Below are positions 47,921-59,957 of a stretch of DNA of 64,000 nt, piece by piece. Below the pieces are notes generated by a model. It did no database searches. It worked only from the letters and a program-made list of their open reading frames with translations, and had not been told where the DNA came from. A program made the position numbers and the translations under genes. The stretch's first letter is position 1; every line of letters begins with the position of its first letter. Source of the DNA: Icerya purchasi (taxonomy: Eukaryota > Arthropoda > Insecta > Hemiptera > Monophlebidae). The stretch spans positions 304,456,464 to 304,520,463 of the forward strand of contig CM077116.1 in the NCBI GenBank assembly GCA_039619475.1. Reading direction: 5' to 3'.

Positions 47921-48719
47921 GTAAGTTTTGTGCCCTAGTGCAAAAACGCCATGTGGCGGCTATTCGGCGGCACGCTTTTCATATTTGTCCGGAACACCGA
48001 TCAATCTCATTCTCGAAAATGTTAAAATTAAAAGAGATTCGATTCGATCTATTTGAAAATTATCGTTGTTTGTGTGCCGTTCAACGAAAAACATCTACGC
48101 TTAAATGGAATGAGAAAACATGAAACGAAAGATCCCATTAGAACATCTAATAGAGATAGAGATCCCTTTTTCCAATCAGTATTCCGTTCGCAAAGTTTTT
48201 TGATCGTTTTTTGTTTGTTTTTTTTTTTTTTTGGTTTTTTTTTATACATTTTTTCGCGAATTAATGTTGAATCAAAAAAAAATATTAGTTCGCGAATTGA
48301 ATAAAACGTTACGTAAACATAAGAAAAAAGGAACGAAAACGAATGAGCGAAAAGTAAAAAAAAAAAAAAAAGATAAATTATACCCATTTTTCTAAAAGTA
48401 ATTAAAAACAACATAATTGGTATTTCTATTGAAAGAAATTGATTTGGGGTTGAATTCTTTTTTGTTTTTTGTTTTTTCCATCGCATTCCGAAAGGAAATA
48501 TGTATATAGAGATTTTTATCACTGCCCAAGCCAGACACATCTACAAAAGCGGAATATCATAACGCCAAATTGAAAGAAAACTCGCAGAAACAATAAAGAT
48601 AAATGGATACGGTGTGCTGAAACAATGAGAAAATATAAACGCAAAATTAATATTGATGATTCGCTCACCTAATATTAAAAAAAAAAATGTAGTCACAAAA
48701 ATTATATATAGAAAATTCT
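47921..48719. other. Dscam intron, T- and A-rich
   Basis: Long open frames on both strands (48049-48540) are low-complexity products of T/A tracts, not genes. Confidence 0.6.
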
Positions 48720-49740
48720 TCGAGAAAACTCGGTGTTTAGTGCTCGTGGAAAAGGTTGGAAATAATCCAAATTGTTCTGTATTAAGAAATAGCTCTTTCC
48801 GTTAAATCGTTCGGCCGGTCCATATAAAATTTCCATGTACTTGTATTGTTTTTATCGGAAAAACAAGTAGTAAAATCTAGCGTGATGTAGAAAAATCAAC
48901 CATACGATTACAACTCAATTATAATGTCTAGAATTTTATATGGAATTTAAATATATTATGTGAGGCTAAGAGAACTGAAATAAATAAAATAAGTAAAATA
49001 CAGAAGAGGTGTTTGAAACTCATACTCCCTCATTGGAAGCAAAACGTCCCTGGATCAATTATGTATGGAAGGAAAACAACGAAATGTCTTTCAAAATGTG
49101 TACTATTACTATTACAGACTACTAGAATTTAACGTCAATAATATAAAATTACCATCTAGGCAAAAAACTCGATTGACAAGAAACCAAAGTAATACATACT
49201 ACATCTATCCTCGTGGGGTAAATCTGCGTATTATCAATACGGATGATTCGGTTTTAAATTAATTAATAAGTACAATCCCGAACCATATATTAAAGGGAAA
49301 AAAGAATTGGTGTGTGGAAAAAGGAGGTGGAAAAGTGGTTAAAGGAATGGTGCAAAGATTGAACAACAAGCTACGTTCTGAATCAGAGACCTTTTAATGC
49401 TCCTTTCTTTATACGTTTTTGTTTTTGATTTCATAGTGTCTTTACTAGACATTAAGTCGTAAAGAAGATAATGTTTCCCATTTTAAATATTGAACTGTCG
49501 GCATGTAATAATGTACAGATATGTATTACGGGGCGTGTTACGTAGTTGCATGCGTATATATATTTATACTTAATTTTAACGCTAGAGTACTGATATTATG
49601 ATTATAGAATAAGTTAAGATAAATTATAATTTTTTGTATTGTATATATTTTTTAAATAAACGTTAATAAGAGTGCCGGGCGCTCACACAACGGGCATCTG
49701 TGAGACCTACAACTTATTAAAAAAAAAAAAAAAAAAAAAA
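48720..49740 (+). pseudogene. LINE C-terminal fragment with A-tail (CR1-like?)
   Basis: A piece reading ISKIQKRCLKLILPHWKQNV (about 48992-49050) resembles the 'I.KLQKRALRLI' end of CR1-like RT. A later open part has NLRIINTDDSVLN (about 49222-49260) and PNHILKGKK. An A22 run at 49719-49740 gives a plausible 3' end. The evidence is short matches only. If it is not CR1, it is still a retrotransposed 3' end. Confidence 0.5.
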
Positions 49741-49919
49741 TATTAAAAATTTGTATACATCCTGTTTGCAAATGATTAATAAATTAATATTATAATAAAA
49801 CTTAATAACAATCGTATCATCCACCAAAAAAAAAAAAACAAAAAAAAAACATGTGAATGCAATAATTTGAAATAAACTGCGCTATTATTACTAATTTACA
49901 AAAATAATACTATGATTAA
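49741..49919. other. Dscam intron spacer
   Basis: A-rich; nothing recognised. Confidence 0.5.
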
Positions 49920-50670
49920 ATACATGCCACCTTATTTGTCTTCCTTATTTTTCTTATGATTTTAATAGCATATGGCATCCTATCAATTTCTCCTCCCTCC
50001 CGATCTGAGCTAATTCTTCCGCTCACAATGTAGTCAACTTCGAATGGACTCTTCTTTTCCTTTCCCCATGCCTTAATCTTCATGGATGGTTCCAAGAGTG
50101 ATGGGGGCGTGGGTGATGCGTTTACGTCTCCTACGTTCCTGCACTCTGAGGCCTTCAGACTTCCTTCTTTCTGCTCTATTTTCTCGGCCGAATCGATCTT
50201 AATTCTTCGTGCCATTCATTTTATGTCCTCTACAAGTGGGGTTTACAAATTTCTGATCGTTTCCGACTCCAAAGGCGTTCTTCAAGCCATCTCCTCTCCT
50301 CCTTCGCTCATTCCTCTGACACGGTATCATTCTCTTTATTCGATCTCCCATCTCTACCTTGCTCTGGTCCCGTTCCATCCTCATAGACTATCTATGGGTT
50401 CCTAGTCATTCCAATATAGACAGGGCAATGACTCAGCAGCTGACTCTTTAGCTCGCTCAACCAATGGTCCTTTCCTCGACTCTTTCCCTTTTTCAGACTT
50501 TCTATCCTTATTACACGCTCTAATATCATTCCAGACTTTGGCTGGACATGTACCCATCTTTATTCTCAAATCGCTTTTCTCAGTACCGTTTTATTTAACC
50601 GGTTCGTCGTTTCCTACCTTGGTTTCATTCTATTCCTGTCTGTCGTCGTTCCATTGTTTTTTCCTTAATT
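49920..50670 (+). pseudogene. LINE RNase H fragment (I/R1-like)
   Basis: RNase H residues are visible: MDGSKSDGGVG (from 50082, first Asp), FSAESILILRAIHFM (Glu, about 50180) and FLIVSDSKGVLQAI (Asp, about 50252). After a stop, the frame continues GNDSAADSLARS and FLDSFPFSDFLSLLHAL, the same text as the LINE at 27145-27887. The RT domain and zinc end are not seen, so both ends are truncated. It is pyrimidine-rich on this strand. Confidence 0.8.
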
Positions 50671-51429
50671 AGACTCAGCAGCACATAGACCACAGATTAT
50701 AAATTTATTATTATCTCCAGAGTACTTAGAACTTATTTGTGCCACTATAGTGACAAAAGCTAAAAAAATAAACAAGATACAAAAAAGTAAAATCAAAAAG
50801 CACACGCTACAATTAATAAGTTACAATGTTGCCAGTTTGAAAGAATTATTTATTACAAGTAATACAGTATAAATAGCTTTGGTAAGAAATTCTGTGAAAT
50901 AAATTTGCAAGTGCACAGTTGCAGCAGGGTTGGCTGTTTCGACATTTTTTTAAAATTTCATTTGCAACTATATATATATATATATATATATATTTATGAA
51001 ATTAAATATCTTAAATTATGTATGTCAAATAAGAACGAGCAAATTTAACATAACTGTTTTTTTCATTGACAACTATTACAATTTTGTGTTTAAAAAAAAA
51101 AGACAGATCATAGAGCTTTTTCACTCGTACATAACAATAACGAATTTAAACAAAATTTCCTTTTCAAACTAAAACTTTAACATATTTATTAGGCACAAAC
51201 CGATTTTCCGAATCTGATATTAATTATAAAAACTGATAACGATGTTCTGACTGTTAAGGGTAACGTGTAGTATGCCAATAAAAATAATTGCTTCGTTGAA
51301 AATATAGTTTTTTCTATAACTTGCTTTACAGTTATTTAGTTAAAAAAACTTTTTGACTGGATTATTGATTTGGGATAGTTTTATTTAATTTTTATGCATC
51401 AAATATGTTTTGGGATGGTACGGAATGCA
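50671..51429. other. Dscam intron, no gene
   Basis: (TA)n at 50970-50992; otherwise AT-rich, nothing recognised. Confidence 0.5.
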
Positions 51430-52620
51430 AAAAAAAAAAAAAAAAAAAAGTGTGGAAAATGAATTACCCTCTGCATTCGTGACATTTCACGAAGGTTGTA
51501 GTATGATCATCGCAGAAGACAGGTTTGTTACAATCGCAGCATGCCTTTCGTGTCTTTCTCCTTCTCATTATTGTTGCTTTGTAGCAAATATGACAGGTTG
51601 ATCCTCTCTAACTTATCTCGTTCATTAGCGTGACCTGGGACAATTTCAACGAAGTTTAATGCCTGCCCGATCACACTTTCAATGGCGATTTTTGTGCTGT
51701 AATTTCGCATTGTTTGAACGTTTTTCGACCGATTCTCAATTTCTCATTTTGCAAGTTCTTCACTCAATTGGCGCATGAATAGTCGTCGTTAGTTTATTCT
51801 CCTCTGAAGCATCTTGCTGTTTTTGTAATAGATCAGATAGGAAACGAGTGAACTGATATCCATCATATTGAAAAACATAGCTACGGCCATCTCAAAGTTC
51901 GACATTGTGTATTGTATTGAGTGCACATTTGATCCATGGTATCAACGCTAGCTTTATACTCATTGTAGTATGTTACAATGTGAGGATTTTTACTGTCATC
52001 ATTTACAGCAGTGTCGGAATATCATAGTAGACAACATATTTACAGTTTTATTTTTCTTTGGCACGTATCATTGTTACCCTCTCATTTAAATCAAACTCAG
52101 TAGAGTATACTACTCTCGACTTATTTGGAGCCATCACACTTGGAGCATAACGTTTATTCGATCTCAAAGTACCAACGATAGTTAAATTCCATGAAAGCAT
52201 GTGTTTGGCAAGGGGTAACGTTGTAAAAAAATTATCCACGGTAATATTTCTACCACTAATAAAGAATCTTTCAATATCCCGTTTGTTAATTATAAAATAT
52301 AGTAACTGATTTAGAATTTGTTTCTGATCACATTATTGAGTTGTGTTCTTAGCTGATGATGGGTTATACCCGAAAACGTTTCTAAGTAAACCTTCATTTT
52401 ATTCTTAAATTTGTTTATTATATTTTTGTATTTACTATAAATTACTATGATTTCTACCACTGCCTCGGTACGGAGCTGCAAGCTCTTTTACAACTCGTTC
52501 TCCTTGATTTTTTTCTCGAACATCACCTGATTTACCAAAGTAAATGATACCGCGCGCAATGGATAAGCATTTTCAGCATCTCAAATCCGCCAAATGCCAT
52601 ATTTAGCCGGCTTAGAAGGA
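51430..52620 (-). pseudogene. piggyBac transposase remnant
   Basis: On the minus strand, from high to low coordinates: GKSGDVREKNQGERVVKELA (about 52545-52485), MDNFFTTLPLAKHMLSWNLT (52239-52180) with VGTLRSNKR, then weaker pieces. A C-terminal cysteine-rich finger follows (CHICYKAT, KACCDCNKPVFCDDH and FVKCHEC, about 51600-51480). 'D-N-(F/Y)-F-T-S-x-P-L' plus the C-terminal zinc domain is diagnostic of piggyBac. Frameshifts and stops are many, and TTAA-flanked termini were not identified. It lies antisense to Dscam. Confidence 0.85.
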
Positions 52621-53877
52621 AAATTAGTGACGTCTATTTATAGAAATAAACGTTTAGAAAACTATTTCAAGGTCGTAATATTCGAAAAACGGAGAAAAAT
52701 AAGAGGTGGGTACCCGGGGACCCGGGTGCGTAACAACTAGGTAAAGTTGGGTGCGAAAACAACGCGATAAATACGACATATGTAACAACGAAAGAATAAT
52801 AACAGTTGATTTTCATGCCCAAGAGTGGTTTCGCCTCCAAGAAAAACTTCAGCATTTAGAAGAAAAACATAATCCATTATATCATTAAATATATTAAATA
52901 TTTACATGTTTTATTTGGTTAAATATTATAATGTACACACACAAAAAGGGACTTTCAAAAATTAACGAAGCACGCTTAAAACAGTTTCATTTTAACAGTA
53001 TTTAAATATTATTTAGAAAGAAATATATATTACCTGACATTAATAAAACAAGTATATTTAACGCAAATTTATCGATACCTTCGGAGTACTTTTTCGATAT
53101 TTAATGTCTGAAAAAAATAGTGTCACTAGCGGGTTCCTGATCCTCTCGTGACGAAACGAAAATTCACATTGTTTATTTTGTCTTTGTTAGTATTCAGCAT
53201 TTAATGCGACGCCAACTTACTTAGTTGAAAGTTTAAGTATCGGCAGGTATGGTAATTTTCCAAAAATACGATAACTTCGCTTGTTAATTATTACAAAAGC
53301 CGAATAAAAAAATGTGCGCTTGCGAATTTCCCAGCAATAATGATTATTATTCAAAAAAAAAAAAAACACTTTTAAATTAGGAAAATGTTTAGGTTTAAAT
53401 CGGCGGTAATTAATGTTCGATTAATTTTTTGGACTGTTCATAAATCACCCGAGTCGTTTGTTGAATTGTGAATTCGACGATAAATTATTCATTCCGAATG
53501 TCGCAAAAACCTGTCATTTTTTACCCATTCTATATATGTGTTCCACCGAAGAGAACAAAATTTTAATCGAACAAGATGATTAATCACAAGTTTGATTTAA
53601 ATTACAACGTACACCGCGACCTATTGCACCTTGTGTGTCGGAATTTGTAATTAGATATTTCTGGTTTTTTCCAATAAAAAAAATCGGGGACAAAATGGAA
53701 GCGTAAGAACCGCATAAATAATCGCTGGTTGTAAATTTTATAGTTACAGATTTAAAATTTTATCTCTTCATATTCGTCGCCATCTATCCAGGGAACGATC
53801 CCGCTCGTCTATAATTTGAAAATAAATTGTTCTTTTTTCGTTTTGCATCGATTTCGTACCGTTATATATATTTATAT

Positions 53878-53924
<47 letters not shown>

Positions 53925-54929
53925 GTATATATAAACCTGTTATCGGACTTCTACGAGCGAGTATACTACATATATATATATATATATATATGATATTGAT
54001 ACGGTATTCTCCAATCAGTTTTAATTTGTCTTTTATTCCCTAGTGCGATTTTGCCCATCATGCAAATTACAAGCAGTCTTTATTTTTATTTTGACCATTT
54101 GCGACCCTCCATTTTTCCACGGGTCAAACTCTCTACGTCGAAACTATTCAAACTAACCAGGATTTTCATAATTTCAATAGTTGCCTCTGAAACGTTTAAT
54201 TCTTCGATTGTTTTAGTTAATTGAAATTTTATCGATTTCACTTACTCAGCGATATTTCGGATTCAGTCATTCTGTGAACCTTTTGAAAATCATCTCTGGC
54301 TCTCCTAATCCCGCGTGACTTGTTTTATACAAATACGCGTACGCACTTACCGTAAAGGATTTTCATGAGCGTCGTATAGAAACATTAAAATCTTCTCAGA
54401 GATGCAAGTGATTGTAATCAAACCTAAAAAGCGGAATTGGAAGTTAAATGCGTTTCCGCGAGGGGAGGAATTTCCGCGAAAGATGAAAAAATTGTTACGA
54501 GTCTGCCGCGAATGTGCATGTGTGATGGATGGAAAGATGTTAAGGAGAAATGGCGAAATTGCTGGTGTTCTCCTTAAAGGTGGTGATTACAGGATTAGAA
54601 TATTTTCTTCTTCGTCGTCTCTTCGGTTGTTTACCTCAGTCTCGTAATTTTAGCGCTAACATTCTCGAAGGTTTTATCGTTGATCTTCAATGTTTTTAAC
54701 TGCGCTACCTGAATAAATGATTCCGAGTTTTTACTCGGTCCCACAATCCTATTCCTTATGTCCCCCCATTTTCCCCTTAATTCGCTGCGTTATGAGTAAG
54801 AGCAGTGTTTTTCTGATTAAAACGCAGGTAGGTTTGCTTAGCGACGCTGACATTGTTCCGCATCTATTCTCTTAAAATCGACTAAACAGAGTATGACGTA
54901 ACTTATCCATCACGAATGCGGTAAAAAAT
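52621..54929. other. Dscam intron, no gene
   Basis: (AT)n at 53881-53920 and 53970-53992. Open frames (54402-54647) have no known domain. Confidence 0.5.
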
Positions 54930-55395
54930 AAGCTGGTGCGGTACTTGGTCTGTATTCAGATACGCGACGGAGACACGGGCGGTGAAGTCTGTAGATCGAC
55001 AACGGATCGATAGTTTTGAAATGTGGGCTCCAGTTGTATGTTACGGATATCATATAGGGCAAAGGAAACAGATCATTCCATTTCATACAGAAGCGCAGAC
55101 TGTCCAGCAAGGTCTTATCAAGGAAATTACCTTTTTTTTTTTTTTGGTCATATCATGCGAAATAAACGGTCTATACTACGGTCGATAATTGATTGTCAAG
55201 TGCAAAGAATTTGTCCTCTTGGAAGGGTATCCGCTAGATGGTCAGACACGATCCGGAAAGTATGCGGAAAGTCAATTGATGACTGCAGGCGACAGACGGA
55301 AAATCGGAAACAATGGCGAGAAGAAATTGACGATGCCGTGGTATAGGAAATGGTCACGACGTCCCTTACGGGGATTACGACTGAAGAAGAAGAAT
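54930..55395 (+). pseudogene. RTE-like LINE 3' end
   Basis: The last part of an RTE-type RT protein: RQRIDSFEMW (about 54990-55025), then FFFGHIMRNKRSILRSII (about 55139-55190), RVSARWSDTIRKVCGKSIDD and KQWREEIDDAVV ending at 55344. This matches the 'FEMW.WRR...', 'FFGHI.R', 'GR...RW.D.I...' series at RTE C-termini. The short 3' UTR contains GTCACGACG and ends CGACTGAAGAAGAAGAA (55378-55394). It is heavily 5' truncated. The 3' end resembles the SINE tails at 58.9 and 59.9 kb. Confidence 0.85.
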
Positions 55396-55889
55396 GAATA
55401 CACGCCTAGGTTAGTCTTTTGGCTAAATACCGTCCAAGGTAACGGACCACAGACAAACGGTTTATTAACGAAAAGTTTTGCATAGTCACGAACAATTTTT
55501 TTTTAAATTAATTTTAATTACATTTTTTCGTCCACTTTTCTCCTCTGTTTATTGAAACGTCGGACTTTTCCACTGCGTATGTGTTTGCTGCGTCATTAGC
55601 AAATGTGAGAAAATTTTTGTTTCATCCAGTACTTTTCTATAACGCAAATATTGTACAACAGCAGACTCAACTGTTCTTTAGAACTGCAATAATATTGAAA
55701 ATCGCGTTAAAATCATCTGCAATTAAATATATAAACACGAGACAGTATTAGTTCTCTTATTTCAAAGTGCCATTACGCCGAAAAATAATGCACTAATTTC
55801 ACCTAAGCTACGATATTTTTCGAACTGGGGTTGTTTAAAAGAATTATTGAAAATACTTGAAAATAATGCGCTTATCTGCTGTTTTACAG
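55396..55889. other. Dscam intron end
   Basis: No element recognised; ends GTTTTACAG at 55889. Confidence 0.7.
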
Positions 55890-56034
55890 ATGTTGGACCA
55901 GAAATCACGGAGTGGTTTTCGGAGCAAACGTTACAGCCCGGACCTCCGCTAGTATTGAAGTGCGTGGCAAAGGGCACGCCTTATCCTACGATAGTCTGGA
56001 AGTTGGATGGATTTTTATTGCCGGATTCCAGCAG
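55890..56034 (+). CDS. Dscam: Dscam exon, first half of Ig5
   Basis: Reads (D)VGPEITEWFSEQTLQPG, then LVLKCVAKGTPYPTIVWKLD with the first cysteine and core Trp, ending LLPDSS. 'E-Q-T-L-x-P-G-P...L-K-C-x-A-x-G-x-P-x-P-x-I-x-W-x-L-D-G' is the Dscam Ig5 pattern. Enters in phase 1, leaves in phase 2 at GTACCT; the Arg codon AG|G is rebuilt by the next exon. Confidence 0.95.
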
Positions 56035-57308
56035 GTACCTTTGAAATACTTGAAAATACTCTCTTCTTAACTGTTTCGGCGCCGAAATGAACATGTTTGT
56101 TGTGCGTCTTTCTTCGTTGAAATGCATCTGAGTAAAATTGGATAGAGTTTGCCGAATCAGTCAGCCGAGAACCTTCTTCGAATCGTAGAATAAAGAAGGT
56201 CTCGCTAATCCTTGGTCCGAGGACAATGTCCATTAAATATATTCATGTACCAGTACAATTATATGTTTTTCACGTGATTATTGATTATACCTTCCTTTAT
56301 TACTTTTATGCCAGTCAGAAGCAACCTGCAACCTAAATGTCTGTTTTTGGACATTTTTATCACGGTGCTTAATTTCCCAGAATTAAATTAGATTATACCT
56401 GTATTTTAAAAGATAATATTCAGAACATTTTTAAGATATTTTGTACCAAAAAATACACGTGATTTTGAGCGGGGAGGAGTTTAAAACCTCACCGCATATC
56501 AACGGAACGGGGGTGGGGTTAAAAAGTTGCTAAAAAGCATCACGTGATTAATGGACGATCCCTAACCGTAAAATGTTGACCCGTAAATTCTCTTTTGCCC
56601 GACGAATGATAACTGCTACGCGTGTAACGTTCAAACTTACAATTACTCACGATTGCTGCGCGCAATTTCTCTTTCCTGCAACGCTCTAGACGATGGGTGG
56701 AATTTGAGTTTAAAGCCCGAAAAAAAAAACAACAAAAAAAATAAAAAAAAACACTCTTTATTCATTTCGACATCTTCTCGGTCTTCCGTTTCGATGTTTG
56801 TTTCTTTCATTTCCTTAATATATTAAATTTTATGCGCAATTAAACGATTAAATTGTATTTTTATCCTGTAAAAAGCCACCGCGAAAGGAGAAAAAAAAAA
56901 GCTTAAAGAAAATTCTTCGTTAAATGATAAGTTGGCAGGGTAAAAAAGCAGCAGCACGATCGCTACTAGTAACACACTGTGCATAATATTATCGTCGACT
57001 TGGACTTGAAACAGCCAACAGCCCTAGAGCTATTTTTACTTGAGTCCAAAGCTTGAAAATTACGGCTAAATTTCGCTGCCGCTCGTTTAAAATTTAAAAC
57101 ACAACCGTTAATGGCTAAGTTAGCACAAGTTGACTGTCCTAAAAAAATAGGTAAATAAATAAATAAGGAATCAGTGGAAATTTAGCACTGCGTGGAAATT
57201 TGTGTTTTTATTACAAAGTATTTCTCGACTTTTGGTCGTCCGGTTCGTAAAATTTCCGATATAAAAATCCTTCGATATTCTACGTTGAATGTTTAATAAA
57301 TATTTAAG
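56035..57308. other. Dscam intron, 1274 bp
   Basis: No element recognised. The acceptor (ATTTAAG, 57302-57308) has a weak pyrimidine tract. Confidence 0.75.
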
Positions 57309-57460
57309 GTTTATGGTTGCTCAGTATGTGTCCGGACAAGAAGAAGTCATTAGCCACGTGAATATTTCCTCGCTGAAAGACGAAGACGGAGGGGAATATT
57401 CGTGTACAGCGAAAAATAGGGTGGCAGAAGTTACCTATTCAGCTCGGATCAACGTTTACG
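57309..57460 (+). CDS. Dscam: Dscam exon, second half of Ig5
   Basis: Completes Arg and reads FMVAQYVSGQEEVISHVNIS, then LKDEDGGEYSCTAKNRVAEV with the second cysteine, ending ARINVY. 'Q-Y-V...G-x-V-I-S-H-V-N-I-S' and 'DGGEYxCxAxNxVGE' are Dscam Ig5 signatures; NIS is a potential N-glycosylation site. Phase 2 entry, phase 1 exit at GTAATT (57461). The usual Gly of 'VGE' is Ala here. Confidence 0.95.
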
Positions 57461-58255
57461 GTAATTTTATTTTTACGACTTTTTAATTTTAAAATATTAC
57501 CCTTAAATTTTTCTCTTTTTTTCTCTTTCCTTCCAGGTCGCGCTGTAAAAGTGGATTATGTAAATTTCTGTTTACTTTTAAAATTCGATCTTTTATTATT
57601 CGCCGCGTGTTTTCCGGGAGAGTTGATTTATCAAAAATCGACATAACATCTTCATTTAAATATTGTTTAGATTAAAGATAGATGAACAATGTTTGTTACA
57701 TTTTCGTATTTTACGCAGATTGTAGGATACGAAATAGTAAGTAATCGATCACTTTGAAATCTACGCCATTTTCCTGGCCGTTCAACTGTTCGCCTAAATA
57801 TAGCCAAGGCCGAATGTGAAGTAAATTTGATGAACGAGATGTTGCTCCAATATGTCGAAATAAGATTTAGGACGCTTTTCAAAAATTAGGAAAATTTTCA
57901 TATTAATCCCACCGCTCTCCTCTTGTAATATTTTCGAAAATTTCCCATCGCTTTTCCATTTTAATATAGATGATAACTTTACATTACAAGCCTTCTCTCG
58001 AACTGTCTTCCCCCCCCCCCCCTAAAATAAAACTTGATTATTAATTCTCGTAAATTCCCCTTTTCATTATTTCGTGTAATATTTCTTACATGTATAAAAT
58101 ATTAAAAACCGAAGAAAGAACACTTAAAAAAAACGTGATGGCGATAGTAATCAAGTAGAGGCATCTTTTGTAAAATGATCGTCACACTTGCTCCATAACT
58201 CAAACTCCACTTGCATTAACAATAAACTGCCGCGGCTTAAAACTGATTGCGCGAA

Positions 58256-58302
<47 letters not shown>

Positions 58303-58528
58303 ATTATTATTATTATTTATATAAAATAATTTTTCATACAAATTACAAAAGAAACTTATTTTAAACGGGAAAAAAATACATTTATAATTTTGATTTTTAA
58401 TTTACACATAATAAGTATGTTAAACATTAAAAAAATATAGTACGGTATAGGAATGCGTTAAAAAATTTGAAAATTCTACTTTTCGATTATTTCGTAGCGA
58501 GAAAAAAGTTTTGGGCAATTTTATTGAA
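57461..58528. other. Dscam intron start
   Basis: C13 tract (58010-58022) and (TTA)n microsatellite (58256-58317). No Ig6 exon recognised here or later in the window. Confidence 0.7.
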
Positions 58529-58902
58529 TGAGCCTAGTTGCTAGAGCGCTTGACTTCCGATATGGCGGTCACGGGTTCGATCCCGAGCGACGACGAACTT
58601 ATTACAAGAATTAAATAAAATAAATACTCTACTAATAATCACGTGTGGAAGGCAATGGCAAACCACCACGTACAACATCATATGCGCTCTAGGGGTCAGT
58701 ACACAGCAGATCCACACCGGACTGCACTTGTAGCGCGATAACAAGCGGCTATTATCAGTTCCGAATGTAGTCTTCTTGCATGTGTACACATTCGAACTGC
58801 ATATAATGATTGCCTGGTACACAACCTATATCGGTACAGCTAAATGTACGAATAGGTTGCGCCAACGCGCTATGTAGCGTTACGGCACCTGAAGAAGAAG
58901 AA
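58529..58902 (+). mobile_element. SINE copy A with tRNA-like head
   Basis: Begins with a tRNA-derived pol III promoter: an A-box-like TAGTTGCTAGAGCGC (58536-58550) and a B-box GGGTTCGATCC (about 58572-58582). The body shared with copies at 26455 and 59720 starts near ATGGCAAACCACCACGTACA. It ends GCACCTGAAGAAGAAGAA (58885-58902), like the RTE LINE tail at 55378-55394. This is the fullest copy in the window. SINEs encode no protein and move using a partner LINE. Confidence 0.9.
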
Positions 58903-59719
58903 TCTCGGGTTATTTTTACATTACGAAAATCGCGAGTCCATTATTATCAAAAAATCTCAGCTGCTTATGCTTATACTTATACTATATTTTGTTACTTAAA
59001 TCGCGGAAATTGTCGTTCGAAGTGTTATTACGCTACTTGCTTGAACATAATTGCTCTGTATATTTTTATGATAGTTTTCGGAAAATATATAGATATATAT
59101 ATATATAAGCAGTATTCTTATGCATTCCTATTTGGCTGGAAATATCTTAAAATAATACACATATTTCCTAAATAACAAAACTAAATAAAACTTACCTCAG
59201 AAACTTGTTCAGGCAAAGTCTCCGCTTTAACTTGGAATATAAAACCGAACATACAACGCGAATGAAATTATATTAAATATACTTTTATTTATCTTGTTAT
59301 TTGCTATTTAGGAAATATATATGGATTATTCGAAGGGACGTTCGATGAAATTTTTATTGAAAACTTAATTTCTGTGATTTTGCTAGCGATCTAGCAACAC
59401 TGATTTCGTGATAAAATTCATATGTATGTTTACGAAACAATCTAATAATCTCACGTCGATATGTCTTTTTTTTAGTAACTCGTATCTAGACGTTTTTAGT
59501 TTTTCACCTCAAAACAAATGCACGAACAAGTCGCCCAGAAGGAAATTTTGCCAGTAGAGAAGCCACTCAACGTGATTTACTAAATGTTGCTTGTAGCATC
59601 ATTTAAAAAGCAGCGATATTTAATACTTTTTTCAAACAAAAATTTCACTCTAAATGTAATTTATAAAATTTAGTCGTTAACATCACTTTGCACCGATATG
59701 TTTTTTTAATTCCGTATAC
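58903..59719. other. Intron, nothing recognised
   Basis: AT-rich with a short TA run near 59090-59106. Confidence 0.5.
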
Positions 59720-59957
59720 AATGGCAAACATTCATACCATCATATGACGGCGCTAGTTATTATGCAGCAGACCACACACACACACACACGGATAACTTCA
59801 TTTGTAATGAATAATCAAACTATTACTAATCAGTTCCAAATGTAGTCTTGCGTCTACACTAGAGTGTTGCATATAACAAATGGCCAATGAGTGCTGCTTA
59901 TTCTATACAGCTAGAATGTACAAATAGGTAGTCACGACGCTCGGAACCCGACTGAAG
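59720..59957 (+). mobile_element. SINE copy C (diverged, 5' truncated)
   Basis: Shares AATGGCAAAC, CATCATATG, CAGCAGA, CAGTTCC.AATGTAGTCTT and TACAGCTA.AATGTAC with copy A in the same order. A short (CA)n has expanded inside it (about 59773-59789). It ends GTCACGACG...CGACTGAAG, words also found in the RTE LINE 3' UTR at about 55355-55386. Confidence 0.8.

Noticed and set aside
48049..48540. 163-codon minus-strand frame
   Set aside because: Built from poly-T/poly-A tracts (runs of Phe, Lys). Low complexity, no domain.
58529..58605. A functional tRNA gene
   Set aside because: A- and B-box-like sequences are present, but the segment continues into a repeated body found twice more in the window and has a LINE-like tail. 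It is a SINE head.
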